The translations under genes were made by a program, and so were the position numbers. Below, piece by piece: positions 52,924 through 60,481 of a stretch of DNA of 64,000 nt. The notes below the pieces were generated by a model. The model searched no databases and had not been told where the DNA came from. It saw nothing but the letters and a program-made list of their open reading frames with translations. The stretch covers positions 124,001 to 188,000 of the forward strand of contig CALSSE010000007.1 in NCBI GenBank assembly GCA_943788935.1. Direction: 5' to 3'. Positions within the stretch are counted from its first letter, which is position 1; each line of letters starts with the position of its first letter. Source of the stretch: an uncultured bacterium. Its GTDB lineage: Bacteria; Myxococcota_A; Bradymonadia; UBA7976; VGTA01.

Positions 52924-53340
52924 TTACGCTTCAGCAGCAACTACAGAGGACTCAGCAGAGCCCTCGGTTGACTCAGCAGAGCCCTCGGTTGACTCAGCAG
53001 CGCCCTCGGTTGACTCAGCAGCGCCCTCGGTTGACTCAGCAGAGCCCTCGGTTGACTCAGCAGAGCCCTCGGTTGACTCAGCGCCCTTCTCTTCATCATT
53101 GCGGTCACGCTTACGAGGGCGTCGATCATTACTTCGCGTCTCGGCGACATACACTTCGAGGCTACCTCCATTATATGTCATAGAGATCGTTGAGCTAGCG
53201 TTTTCATCGACGCTATCAACATTTACGCTCATAGGGACGTCATTACTCTTTGTCTTGGCGAATGCTACAGCCTCAGCACGACCTTCGATGACGGTCTCTT
53301 CATCTCCCCAGGTAATCTTGAAGTTTGTTGGCTCGGTCAT
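52924..53340 (-). CDS. Small acidic protein with AESTEGS repeat tail
   Basis: The 138-residue protein has no signal peptide. The N-terminal 70 residues (FKITWGDEETVIEGRAEA, ISMTYNGGSLEVYVAET) look like a small mixed alpha/beta domain that I do not recognise. A basic hinge (NDRRPRKRDRNDEEKG) leads to a tail of about six AESTEGS/AESTEGA repeats. GGAGGAGATA lies just before the ATG, which supports this frame over the opposite-strand frame (SAEPSVD repeats), which has no comparable site. The tail may be disordered. It lies downstream of the PorT-like barrel gene on the same strand. Confidence 0.72.
   Translation of the reverse strand: MTEPTNFKITWGDEETVIEGRAEAVAFAKTKSNDVPMSVNVDSVDENASSTISMTYNGGSLEVYVAETRSNDRRPRKRDRNDEEKGAESTEGSAESTEGSAESTEGAAESTEGAAESTEGSAESTEGSAESSVVAAEA
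52951..53076 (-). repeat. 21-base tandem repeat encoding AESTEGS
   Basis: Six units of CTCAGCAGAGCCCTCGGTTGA (third and fourth carry GCG instead of GAG) start at 52951 and run every 21 bases. A partial unit follows. The frame is kept whatever the copy number. Confidence 0.95.
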
Positions 53341-53436
53341 CTTTATCTCCTCCGGTTATATATGAGAAATAGACCGTCTGAGTAAGATTGTTCACCTACG
53401 TTTGTCAAGGATAACTCACTGAAGTCTGCACAAAGA

Positions 53437-54246
53437 TCAGAAGTAGTAACCGATCATCAACGATAAGTTATTGATGTTATAGGTCTGACGAGAGAGAGGT
53501 TTGGGATTACCATAGGCCACCGCCTCTGTTTCGGTGGTCTCTACATCAGTGTCGGCGATATTGGCCATCCCTTGTGAATAGCGTAGCTCAGCCGATAAGA
53601 AGCCTGCTCCCTTAGAGAGAACAAAGTAGGAGCCTCCAGCGAGGACAAATCCATAGTCAAAGGTGCTAAAGGGGCGTCGGGCTTCATCGAGTACCCCATC
53701 ATCTACCTGCTCACCATCGACGCTCAATAGCATCGCTCCATAGACACCACCCGCGATATATGGCCTGATCAGCTGACCTCTCATAAAGCGAGCGACGAGC
53801 ATGATTGGGACTTCAATAAAGTCCATATATGTCGAGGTCTCTTTCATGGTATTGACCGCGAGATTGTAGTTACTCCGACCCTCGGCGGAGAAGTTTTTAT
53901 TTTGGTATAGAGCGTCTAATCTTAATGACATTATATCATTTAAGCCCTTGTCAAAAGTAACACCAAATCCAACACTTGACCCTCGACTAGGGTCACGAAC
54001 GAATGGATCTGATGAACGAGTACTATCGATCACAGCGAAGTTTCCATGTATCCGAAGACCAAAGAGACCATACTTGTTATTTTGCATCTGCCGATCCAAG
54101 CGCCTCGCTTGCTTCTTACGACGCTTACCTTTAGCGTCTACATCGGTGATGAGCGCGGTTTGAGTCAATGAGAGTCCTAATAGTAGGCTGAGCCCTCCCA
54201 ACAATGTTGTGAGGCTAAACTTGCATTTGCCATTTGGTCTGTTCAT
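53437..54246 (-). CDS. PorT-like outer-membrane beta-barrel protein
   Basis: The protein has 269 residues. A signal peptide (LTTLLGGLSLLLGLSLTQTA) is followed by a basic stretch (AKGKRRKKQARRLDRQM) and then about eight predicted amphipathic strands (GLRIHGNFAVI, VGFGVTFDKGLNDIMSLRLD, LIRPYIAGGVYGAMLL, AELRYSQGMANI), ending LSLMIGYYF with the C-terminal aromatic of barrels. This suits a small outer-membrane barrel of the PorT/OmpW-like type. The ATG at 54246 was chosen because GAAGGAAAG lies just upstream. It is divergent from the NYN-LOTUS gene. Confidence 0.83.
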   Translation of the reverse strand: MNRPNGKCKFSLTTLLGGLSLLLGLSLTQTALITDVDAKGKRRKKQARRLDRQMQNNKYGLFGLRIHGNFAVIDSTRSSDPFVRDPSRGSSVGFGVTFDKGLNDIMSLRLDALYQNKNFSAEGRSNYNLAVNTMKETSTYMDFIEVPIMLVARFMRGQLIRPYIAGGVYGAMLLSVDGEQVDDGVLDEARRPFSTFDYGFVLAGGSYFVLSKGAGFLSAELRYSQGMANIADTDVETTETEAVAYGNPKPLSRQTYNINNLSLMIGYYF

Positions 54247-54377
54247 GATACTTTCCTTCAGTTTCAGGTGTGGATAGAGGTTGATGAGCATCGTTTCTAT
54301 AAGAGTTTTGTGCCTTGATCAAGGCGTTGTCAAGAGGCTTAAAGAGATGAAGCGAAGTCATTGAGGAGCAGAGCGTC

Positions 54378-55682
54378 ATGTCGAGTCAGCATGTTGGATT
54401 ATTCATTGATTTTGAGAACCTCATTTATGGTTTGGTTGATAAATATGGAGAGCAGGGAGCATTTGAGCTGTTCAAGGTTCATTTCCTGAGTGATTTCGCC
54501 GCTAGATACGGTGTGGTTTGCAGCGCTTATGCTTATGCTGATTGGCGGATTAAAGCGGTTAACCAATGGCAGGTGGACCTTTATGGTAGAGGGGTAGAGC
54601 TCGTTCATGTGCTAGGCCGTGGAGGAAAGAACGCGGTCGACATTAGAATGGCCATAGATCTAGTAGAGTCGATCTATACCCAACCTCTTTTAGACACATA
54701 CATAGTGGTCTCGGGTGATCGTGACTTCTTACCGGTCATTAATGCACTAAAGAGAGCAGGGAAGAGGGTAATCGCGCTCTCTACTTCGAGAGCGATGAGC
54801 AAGGAGATGAAGAGGGTCTGTGACGAGACATCGAGTTATGAGAGCCTCTTACATGATCTCTCCCACTCGGTCACCACAGCGAAGCGTGACCCTGAAGTAC
54901 TGCTTGATGAAGTGCTCAGTATCGCAAAGAGTTTTAACGGCGATGAGCTCACCGGAGCTCAACTCAAACAGCTTTTGTTACAGAGTCATAAAGGTCAATT
55001 TGTTGAGCGAGATTATGGCTTTGTATCTTTTGGTGCGCTCATGGAGCAGCTCTCCAAGCTCTCTCGGGAGAGAATCAGTGATGATGAAGGACAATTCCCA
55101 CCGATCTTGAGCCTCATTAGACCTCCTCAAGGTGACTTGAGAGTGATGATCGTGGCAGATGCCGACCAAGAAACCGCGCTTCCCCCCAGCGCTCAAGAGT
55201 GGCAGGGGGCCCACGAGGTCCAATTAGCCATCGCCTGCCTTAAAGGATATCAATATATGCCGGATGCCAAGAGGCGAAGAGAGGTTTTAGAGGCTCTCTA
55301 CACAGTCCTCTCTCCTACTCAAGGAGCATGTTGGGCAGAGGCGCTTGATGAAGTATGTCAAACGGTCGGTCTATCAAGGTCACAGGCCTCAAAATATCAC
55401 GCGGTATTACTTCAGTCACAAGCCTTTATTCAGGTTGATCCACATGATGATAAGCCAGTGAAGCAGAGGACGATGAAGTTGATTGAAGGTTTGAGATCAG
55501 CTGAGTCTCTTATTCATCGCTATGAGCAGAGTATTCTTCATAAAATCATCTCTCGCAGAGGGCCTGTTTCTGATGAAGTCGCTGCTCAGGTTTTAGGGAT
55601 AGACTGTGATCAAAATCAAACGTATCTCCAAGGGCTAATCAACGCTGCTTCCAACGAGGCATCCGAGCACGTGGATCAATAG
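54378..55682 (+). CDS. NYN-domain ribonuclease-like protein with OST-HTH/LOTUS domain
   Basis: The protein has 434 residues. The NYN (PIN-like) domain, about 1-160, has Asp11 (FIDFENL), Asp88 (KNAVDIRMAID) and SGDRDF (112-117, Asp114 and Asp116), the acidic residues expected for a metal-dependent nuclease. An OST-HTH/LOTUS-type winged helix follows (about 173-245: LLDEVLSIAKSFNGDELTGA, RDYGFVSFGALMEQL), a domain that binds RNA. The C-terminal 170 residues look like further winged-helix sequence. NYN-LOTUS proteins are thought to act in RNA processing or silencing. GAGGAG lies upstream of the ATG. It is followed closely by the PLP decarboxylase and exonuclease genes. Confidence 0.9.
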   Translation: MSSQHVGLFIDFENLIYGLVDKYGEQGAFELFKVHFLSDFAARYGVVCSAYAYADWRIKAVNQWQVDLYGRGVELVHVLGRGGKNAVDIRMAIDLVESIYTQPLLDTYIVVSGDRDFLPVINALKRAGKRVIALSTSRAMSKEMKRVCDETSSYESLLHDLSHSVTTAKRDPEVLLDEVLSIAKSFNGDELTGAQLKQLLLQSHKGQFVERDYGFVSFGALMEQLSKLSRERISDDEGQFPPILSLIRPPQGDLRVMIVADADQETALPPSAQEWQGAHEVQLAIACLKGYQYMPDAKRRREVLEALYTVLSPTQGACWAEALDEVCQTVGLSRSQASKYHAVLLQSQAFIQVDPHDDKPVKQRTMKLIEGLRSAESLIHRYEQSILHKIISRRGPVSDEVAAQVLGIDCDQNQTYLQGLINAASNEASEHVDQ

Positions 55683-55720
55683 TACGTATATTTAAAACAT
55701 AACCATAGAGCTGAGTGTTA

Positions 55721-57187
55721 ATGACTTCTGCAACTTTAGAGTATAAATATCCTGTTGATCCAAGCGTCGCTTGGGGTAGGGGCGTCGATGAGGTACAGAG
55801 AGCTCTGCAGTTGTCTTTAACACGGCTCCTTGAATTGAATCAGTTAGATATTGAGATCCCTGTTCGAGAGACCATTAGCCCTGAAGAGTTGTCTGAGGGT
55901 CTAAACTTAATGATCCCCGACCAACCCCAAGAGCTGTCTGACATCATAGATCATTTAGAGCAGATCATGGTGAAAACGCCGACGACCTCTAGTCGACGAT
56001 TCTTTAATCAGCTCTTCTCCGGTAGAGATCCTGCGGGGTTAGCCGGTGACCTCTTTGCTGCTTTCGGTAATCAGTCGATATACACTTATAAAGTAGCTGC
56101 TCCTATCGTGTTGATAGAGGAGATCTTGATCCAGAAGATGGGCGCATTAGCAGGTTTCTCAAATGATGGAGGGAGGTGTGGAGGTATCTTTACTCCTGGA
56201 GGGAGTCTCTCAAATCTAGCGGCGATGCTATGCGCTCGTGATCAGCTTAACCCTAAGTGGAGAGATCAGGGATCGCTTAGAGGCCGAATCTATACCTCTG
56301 CTGAATCACATTATTCAGTGAAGAAAGGCGCAGGTATTATCGGTTTAGGTCGAGATCATGTTGTTAGCGTTCCCGTTAACGAACGCGGACAGCTCGATCC
56401 GGAAGCCTTGCAGGCTTATATTGAGCGAGATTTAGCTGAGGGTCATCAGCCAATGATGGTCATCGCTACGGCAGGGACTACAGTGAGAGGTACCTTTGAT
56501 CCCTTTGTGGAGATCGCTGACGTCTGTGAACGATATACACTCTGGTTTCATATCGATGGGGCTTTTGGGGGAACCGCCTTATTGAGTCCTGTATTGGCTG
56601 ATAATATGAGAGGGTGTGAGAGGTCTGACAGCCTCACTTGGGATGCTCATAAAGCTATGGGAGTCCCTCTAACGTGTTCGGTCTTACTCACTAAAGACGC
56701 TAAAGCATGTGAACGCTCGCTCTCGGAGAGCGCCTCATACCTATTTCAAGCCGATAGTGACCTTTTAAATCCGGGAACTCGTTCTCTTCAGTGTGGTCGG
56801 CGTAATGACGCTCTCAAGCTCTGGGGCGCTTGGCAGTTTCATGGTGATCAAGGTTGGTCTCGCAGGCTAGAGCGCCAGCGGAACTTAGCGCTGGCTCTGG
56901 CAGAGGAGGTCAACTTGAGGTCAAGATTTAAGCTCTGTGAGCCTCCTCCTTATCTCAATGTGTGCTTTGAGGTGCTCGCCGAAGAGGGTCAAAACCTGAT
57001 CGATCATGAAGAGCTCTGTTATCAGCTACAGCTTAGCCAAGAAGCTCTTGTCGGTTATGCGAGCTTTAGTGGAGCGCAAACCAAAAATGAGACTGTAATC
57101 AGAGCAGCGGTCATTAACCCTGAATGTACTCTAGAAGATATCAAGAGGCTACTCGATTCTATCGAGAAGCTCGCCGCTCAAGTATAG
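55721..57187 (+). CDS. PLP-dependent group II decarboxylase (glutamate / cysteine-sulfinate type)
   Basis: The protein has 488 residues. The PLP lysine is Lys311 in TWDAHKAMGVPL, Asp279 in FHIDGAFGG contacts the pyridine nitrogen, and a Ser-rich cofactor loop is in FTPGGSLSNL. The pattern resembles eukaryotic-type glutamate decarboxylase and cysteine-sulfinate decarboxylase, which release CO2 from an acidic amino acid. The exact substrate cannot be told. The ATG at 55721 is chosen; an in-frame GTG six bases earlier is possible. It lies between the NYN-LOTUS gene (38 bases) and the exonuclease gene (24 bases), so it probably shares their transcript. Confidence 0.93.
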   Translation: MTSATLEYKYPVDPSVAWGRGVDEVQRALQLSLTRLLELNQLDIEIPVRETISPEELSEGLNLMIPDQPQELSDIIDHLEQIMVKTPTTSSRRFFNQLFSGRDPAGLAGDLFAAFGNQSIYTYKVAAPIVLIEEILIQKMGALAGFSNDGGRCGGIFTPGGSLSNLAAMLCARDQLNPKWRDQGSLRGRIYTSAESHYSVKKGAGIIGLGRDHVVSVPVNERGQLDPEALQAYIERDLAEGHQPMMVIATAGTTVRGTFDPFVEIADVCERYTLWFHIDGAFGGTALLSPVLADNMRGCERSDSLTWDAHKAMGVPLTCSVLLTKDAKACERSLSESASYLFQADSDLLNPGTRSLQCGRRNDALKLWGAWQFHGDQGWSRRLERQRNLALALAEEVNLRSRFKLCEPPPYLNVCFEVLAEEGQNLIDHEELCYQLQLSQEALVGYASFSGAQTKNETVIRAAVINPECTLEDIKRLLDSIEKLAAQV

Positions 57188-57211
57188 TTCGGTCCTTGAC
57201 CAGAGAGCTGA

Positions 57212-58051
57212 GTGACCTTGCAGTTCATAGTGGTGGATATTGAGGCGACATGTTGGCCACCCGGTGATGAGCGTCGTGGTAGGCAGTCTGACATCAGTGA
57301 GATTATTGAGATCTATGCCTATGTACTATCAGATGTTGAGGTTAAACCTCCATTTCACATGATTGTTCGCCCTAATCAGAACCCTCAGCTCAGCTCATTT
57401 TGCAAGGAGCTCACCGGGATCTCTCAACTAGACATCGATCGAGCACAGTCAAGTGAGAGCTTTATAGTGAGGTGGGAAGAGTGGCTTCAATCGGTGAGGG
57501 CGGCTAGCCCTAAAACGGAGCTAGAGATCGCGAGTTGGGGAACGTTTGATCAGGTGTTGTTAAAGCGGGCTTGGGGCCAATATAGACCCACCTCTCCTCC
57601 ATGGGCTCATTTGGATATTAAGTTCCTCTTTGAGAGCTTTTGTAGAGCCCATCGAGGAGAGGATACGGACTGGTTTCAGGGTTGCTCATTAGAGCGGATA
57701 TCGGGTTTGTCGTTGAGAGAAGCGATGAAGGCTATTCAGAGTGAGTTTACTGGTCGAGTTCATAGCGCACGCTCGGACACGATTGCCGCAGGAGAGTGCT
57801 TAAGATTTATTATGGAGGAGAGTCAAGTGACACCGAGAGAGGGTTCACTGTTATCTTTGATCGATCGAGAGAGGCGTAGAGGTGAGTCACTCGGCATCGA
57901 TCGCCCAGCGTATTGGGGTGAGTCTGCGCGGGTATTTGCGCCTAATAAACAAGAGTTTCAGAGGATCGCCGCCCAGCTCATCAAGCGCCGTTTTATTCAA
58001 CAGGAGAGCGAGACTGGAGCTCTTAGGCGAAGGAGAGCTCACTCGGAATGA
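57212..58051 (+). CDS. DEDDh 3'-5' exonuclease, ERI1-like
   Basis: The protein has 279 residues. The exonuclease motifs are VVDIEATCW (Asp9, Glu11), ASWGTFDQ (Asp113) and RVHSARSDT (His184, Asp189), so all five DEDDh residues are present. Family members resembling ERI1/KapD trim RNA or DNA 3' ends. The start is a GTG at 57212, which gives a normal N-terminus; an upstream ribosome site is weak. The gene follows the decarboxylase gene by 24 bases. Its 3' end overlaps the convergent acyltransferase gene by 13 bases. The presence of a nuclease here fits the NYN-LOTUS protein in the same operon, and suggests a role in RNA turnover; this is inferred. Confidence 0.9.
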   Translation: MTLQFIVVDIEATCWPPGDERRGRQSDISEIIEIYAYVLSDVEVKPPFHMIVRPNQNPQLSSFCKELTGISQLDIDRAQSSESFIVRWEEWLQSVRAASPKTELEIASWGTFDQVLLKRAWGQYRPTSPPWAHLDIKFLFESFCRAHRGEDTDWFQGCSLERISGLSLREAMKAIQSEFTGRVHSARSDTIAAGECLRFIMEESQVTPREGSLLSLIDRERRRGESLGIDRPAYWGESARVFAPNKQEFQRIAAQLIKRRFIQQESETGALRRRRAHSE

Positions 58052-58953
58052 GCCTGAGCGCGTGCCTCATCTCCTAGCTCTTGTATAAGTTGATGAACTT
58101 GAGAGGCGATTTCAGCCGCGTCCCCACTGAACTGACTCGGTGATGTAGGTTCACCCCAAAAAAACTCAATCGGGTCCGTCTTAGCGGCGTCTGATCCCCT
58201 CAGGCTCCACTCTCTCTTCACATCACCGCTGAGGCCGCTGATAAATAGAGGGAGGATCACCAAATCTTCTCGAGATTCCTCAAGAAGCACACCGACACCT
58301 CTCTTAGGTGGCAGGAGGGTGAAAGGGTCATCACTTTTGGATCTTTTTCCTTCGGGGTGAAAGCCAAAGCACACCCCATCGAGATTCATCAGAGATTTCA
58401 TCTCGGCAGTGGTCACTTGGTTGAGCTGTTCACGGCGATTATCACGGAATACAGGAGGCCACATACACCCACCTGAAGCGATCAAATTGAGGATCACTCC
58501 TAACGGGCGATCATAGAAAAAGGGAGCCCTCACTGGGAAGACACTAGGCGCGCCGAGTCGATATTTAGTGAGATATCGAAGGGCGGTGATCCCAACATAC
58601 ATATCAAAGAACGTACGATGATTGCTCACGACCAAGAGGGGGGCTTGGCGGCTGATCTGTTGCAGGCGGTCAGAGTGATGATGTCGCCAACGGTGTCCGG
58701 TGACTCGTTTAAGAACAGGACAGGTGAATAGTCTCCCCCACCAGACACTGAACCAGCGAAGTAAGCCGGGGTGGTTGATTCGTCTCCCGATCGATATGGC
58801 GATTCTTTCTGTGAGGCTGAGTAGTTCACGAGGATATATATCGCTCAATGGGACTGAGGTCTCATTTGTCTCTCTGAGTGAGCCGCTCTGTTCATTCTCC
58901 ACTTTCATTCTCCACGTTTGTGTTCCATGTTTGTGCTCCATATGTATACACAA
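58039..58953 (-). CDS. PlsC-type acyltransferase
   Basis: The protein has up to 304 residues. The acyltransferase motif I is NHRTFFD (His112, Asp117), and the later FGFHPEGKRSK is the PEG-containing motif III. These enzymes transfer acyl groups to lysophospholipids or glycerol-3-phosphate derivatives at the inner membrane. The start is unclear: the frame opens with a TTG at 58953, and internal ATG codons at 58941 and 58908 are possible; repeated GGAGAATGAA sequence makes ribosome-site reasoning unsafe. It follows the other acyltransferase gene by six bases, in the same direction. Confidence 0.87.
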   Translation of the reverse strand: MCIHMEHKHGTQTWRMKVENEQSGSLRETNETSVPLSDIYPRELLSLTERIAISIGRRINHPGLLRWFSVWWGRLFTCPVLKRVTGHRWRHHHSDRLQQISRQAPLLVVSNHRTFFDMYVGITALRYLTKYRLGAPSVFPVRAPFFYDRPLGVILNLIASGGCMWPPVFRDNRREQLNQVTTAEMKSLMNLDGVCFGFHPEGKRSKSDDPFTLLPPKRGVGVLLEESREDLVILPLFISGLSGDVKREWSLRGSDAAKTDPIEFFWGEPTSPSQFSGDAAEIASQVHQLIQELGDEARAQAHSE

Positions 58954-58959
58954 GAATGT

Positions 58960-60303
58960 TCAGTCTGCGTTTTGTTGATGCTCAGTCTGTGTAGTCTCTG
59001 TATAAAAGAGCCTCTCTATATCAGCAGGTATATATCGGTTTACGGCCTGGTGAATCTCATCCCTTAGGGCCCGACGCTCAGCCCGTAATTCTATAATCGT
59101 CCGACGCGCTGTGATACATTTACTCCATACCCATAAGGTCTTCAAGAGCGCTCGTCCCCGTTCAGCGAGCTTCAAACACGCGAAGCCACTCAAGGCTAAG
59201 AGGGGGGGGACTAGCGCTGACCATAGACCCCATCCTGCATACCACACTAGGAGCCCTATCGCTAGATAGAGACCGTTGAGGAGTAGAAACCCTGCGATAA
59301 ACTTGGTAGTAGCGATCACGTCTTTACGGGGGGCGATGACACGACTGCCATGGCCTAGTATGTACGCGATCGGGAAATGAAGCGGAGAGCCGAGGAGCGC
59401 CAAGGGGAGCCAAATGAGAGAGAGCGTGAGGTGGCGAAGAGATCTAAAAAACAACTTAGAGGCCTTTAGGTTTACGCTCATGTCCCTGTCTCTGAGCCCT
59501 AGCAGGAAGAGATGATCTTGATACGCTTGTACATGAGTGGCGAGCTGAACGACCTCCGGATGATGCTTAATCGTAGGATAATGAGTCGTGAATCTTCGAG
59601 CGAGCTCTACTCGCTCCTCGATAGTGATTTTAGATGGCTGATAGAGTCGTCTCACTGTATCTAAGAGCGTAATCTCGGCCCAACTCTCAGCGTTGATGGT
59701 AAGCGCTCGTAGATGCCGCTCCATGAGATCGGTTAAGGAGCGAGCGTTGTGTTCTTCGTTGTTGATGATTGAGATCGGTTCTCCAAATTGTATAAGAACC
59801 GAGCTCCTGAATCGATCGCGGGTGAGATAAGTGAGCCCACAAGGGATGAGCTTTATTTCGACCCCCTGACGCTTCATTTCTAGCGCGATCCTAGCAGCGC
59901 CAGTTTTTAATTCTGCTAAATGGGCTTGGTTATGGGAGATCCCCTCAGGGAAAATCCCCATCGCACCACCTCTCCTTAAAAGCTGATAGAGAGCCTCAAA
60001 AGCGCTCTCATTTTTGAGTTCACCTTGAGCTTGGTCCTGCCTCCTCTTTATAGGGACCGCCCCCATATTCGCGAGTAGAATGTTGAGGAGTGGCTTACTG
60101 AATAAGCTATCTTTAGCCATAAAATGGAGTTTTCTCTCTCCAAAGGCAGTAATCAAGGCAGGGTCAAGTAGAGAGTTGGGGTGGTTCCCAAAGAAAATAG
60201 TTGCTCCTTCTCGAGGAATATTTTCAAGACCGACAACTTCGATGTGTCGGTAAAAAATATGGGCGCTGAGCCGAACTAACTCTCTGATGAGATGGTAGAT
60301 CAA
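58960..60303 (-). CDS. PlsC-type acyltransferase with C-terminal membrane helices
   Basis: The protein has 447 residues. Motif I is NHPNSLLD (His41, Asp47), followed by GAVPIKRRQ and GIFPEGISHN (motif III). About three or four hydrophobic segments lie at 295-375, then a basic helical tail. It resembles lysophosphatidate acyltransferase-like proteins that make or remodel phospholipids. The start is a TTG at 60303 with TAGGAG six bases upstream, a good ribosome site. The second PlsC-type gene follows six bases downstream, so the two may work in sequence on the same lipid. The gene is divergent from the metalloprotease gene. Confidence 0.92.
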   Translation of the reverse strand: MIYHLIRELVRLSAHIFYRHIEVVGLENIPREGATIFFGNHPNSLLDPALITAFGERKLHFMAKDSLFSKPLLNILLANMGAVPIKRRQDQAQGELKNESAFEALYQLLRRGGAMGIFPEGISHNQAHLAELKTGAARIALEMKRQGVEIKLIPCGLTYLTRDRFRSSVLIQFGEPISIINNEEHNARSLTDLMERHLRALTINAESWAEITLLDTVRRLYQPSKITIEERVELARRFTTHYPTIKHHPEVVQLATHVQAYQDHLFLLGLRDRDMSVNLKASKLFFRSLRHLTLSLIWLPLALLGSPLHFPIAYILGHGSRVIAPRKDVIATTKFIAGFLLLNGLYLAIGLLVWYAGWGLWSALVPPLLALSGFACLKLAERGRALLKTLWVWSKCITARRTIIELRAERRALRDEIHQAVNRYIPADIERLFYTETTQTEHQQNAD

Positions 60304-60395
60304 GGGGACTCCTAAACAAGGTCGCTTAGATTCAACTTAGATCGTTGTAACCATGCCTCTTTTCCTTGCATCGGTAAAGATCAAACTGTGTACTG

Positions 60396-60418
60396 TATCT
60401 CTTTCCTTAAAAGAGATA
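60396..60418. promoter_or_regulatory. Inverted repeat between divergent acyltransferase and metalloprotease genes
   Basis: TATCTCTTT (60396-60404) and AAAGAGATA (60410-60418) are perfect 9-base arms around CCTTA. It lies in the 178-base divergent gap, 93 bases from the acyltransferase start and 64 bases from the metalloprotease ATG. There is no T-tract, so an operator or leader hairpin is more likely than a terminator. Confidence 0.45.
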
Positions 60419-60481
60419 TAGACATCACACATTACCTTATAATGAAGAGTATACGTTACTTTATACAAAGGAGACCTCGAG

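Noticed and set aside
52916..53365. Plus-strand frame with SAEPSVD repeats
   Set aside because: It opposes the AESTEGS gene, which has a strong ribosome site; the repeat alone makes both strands open.
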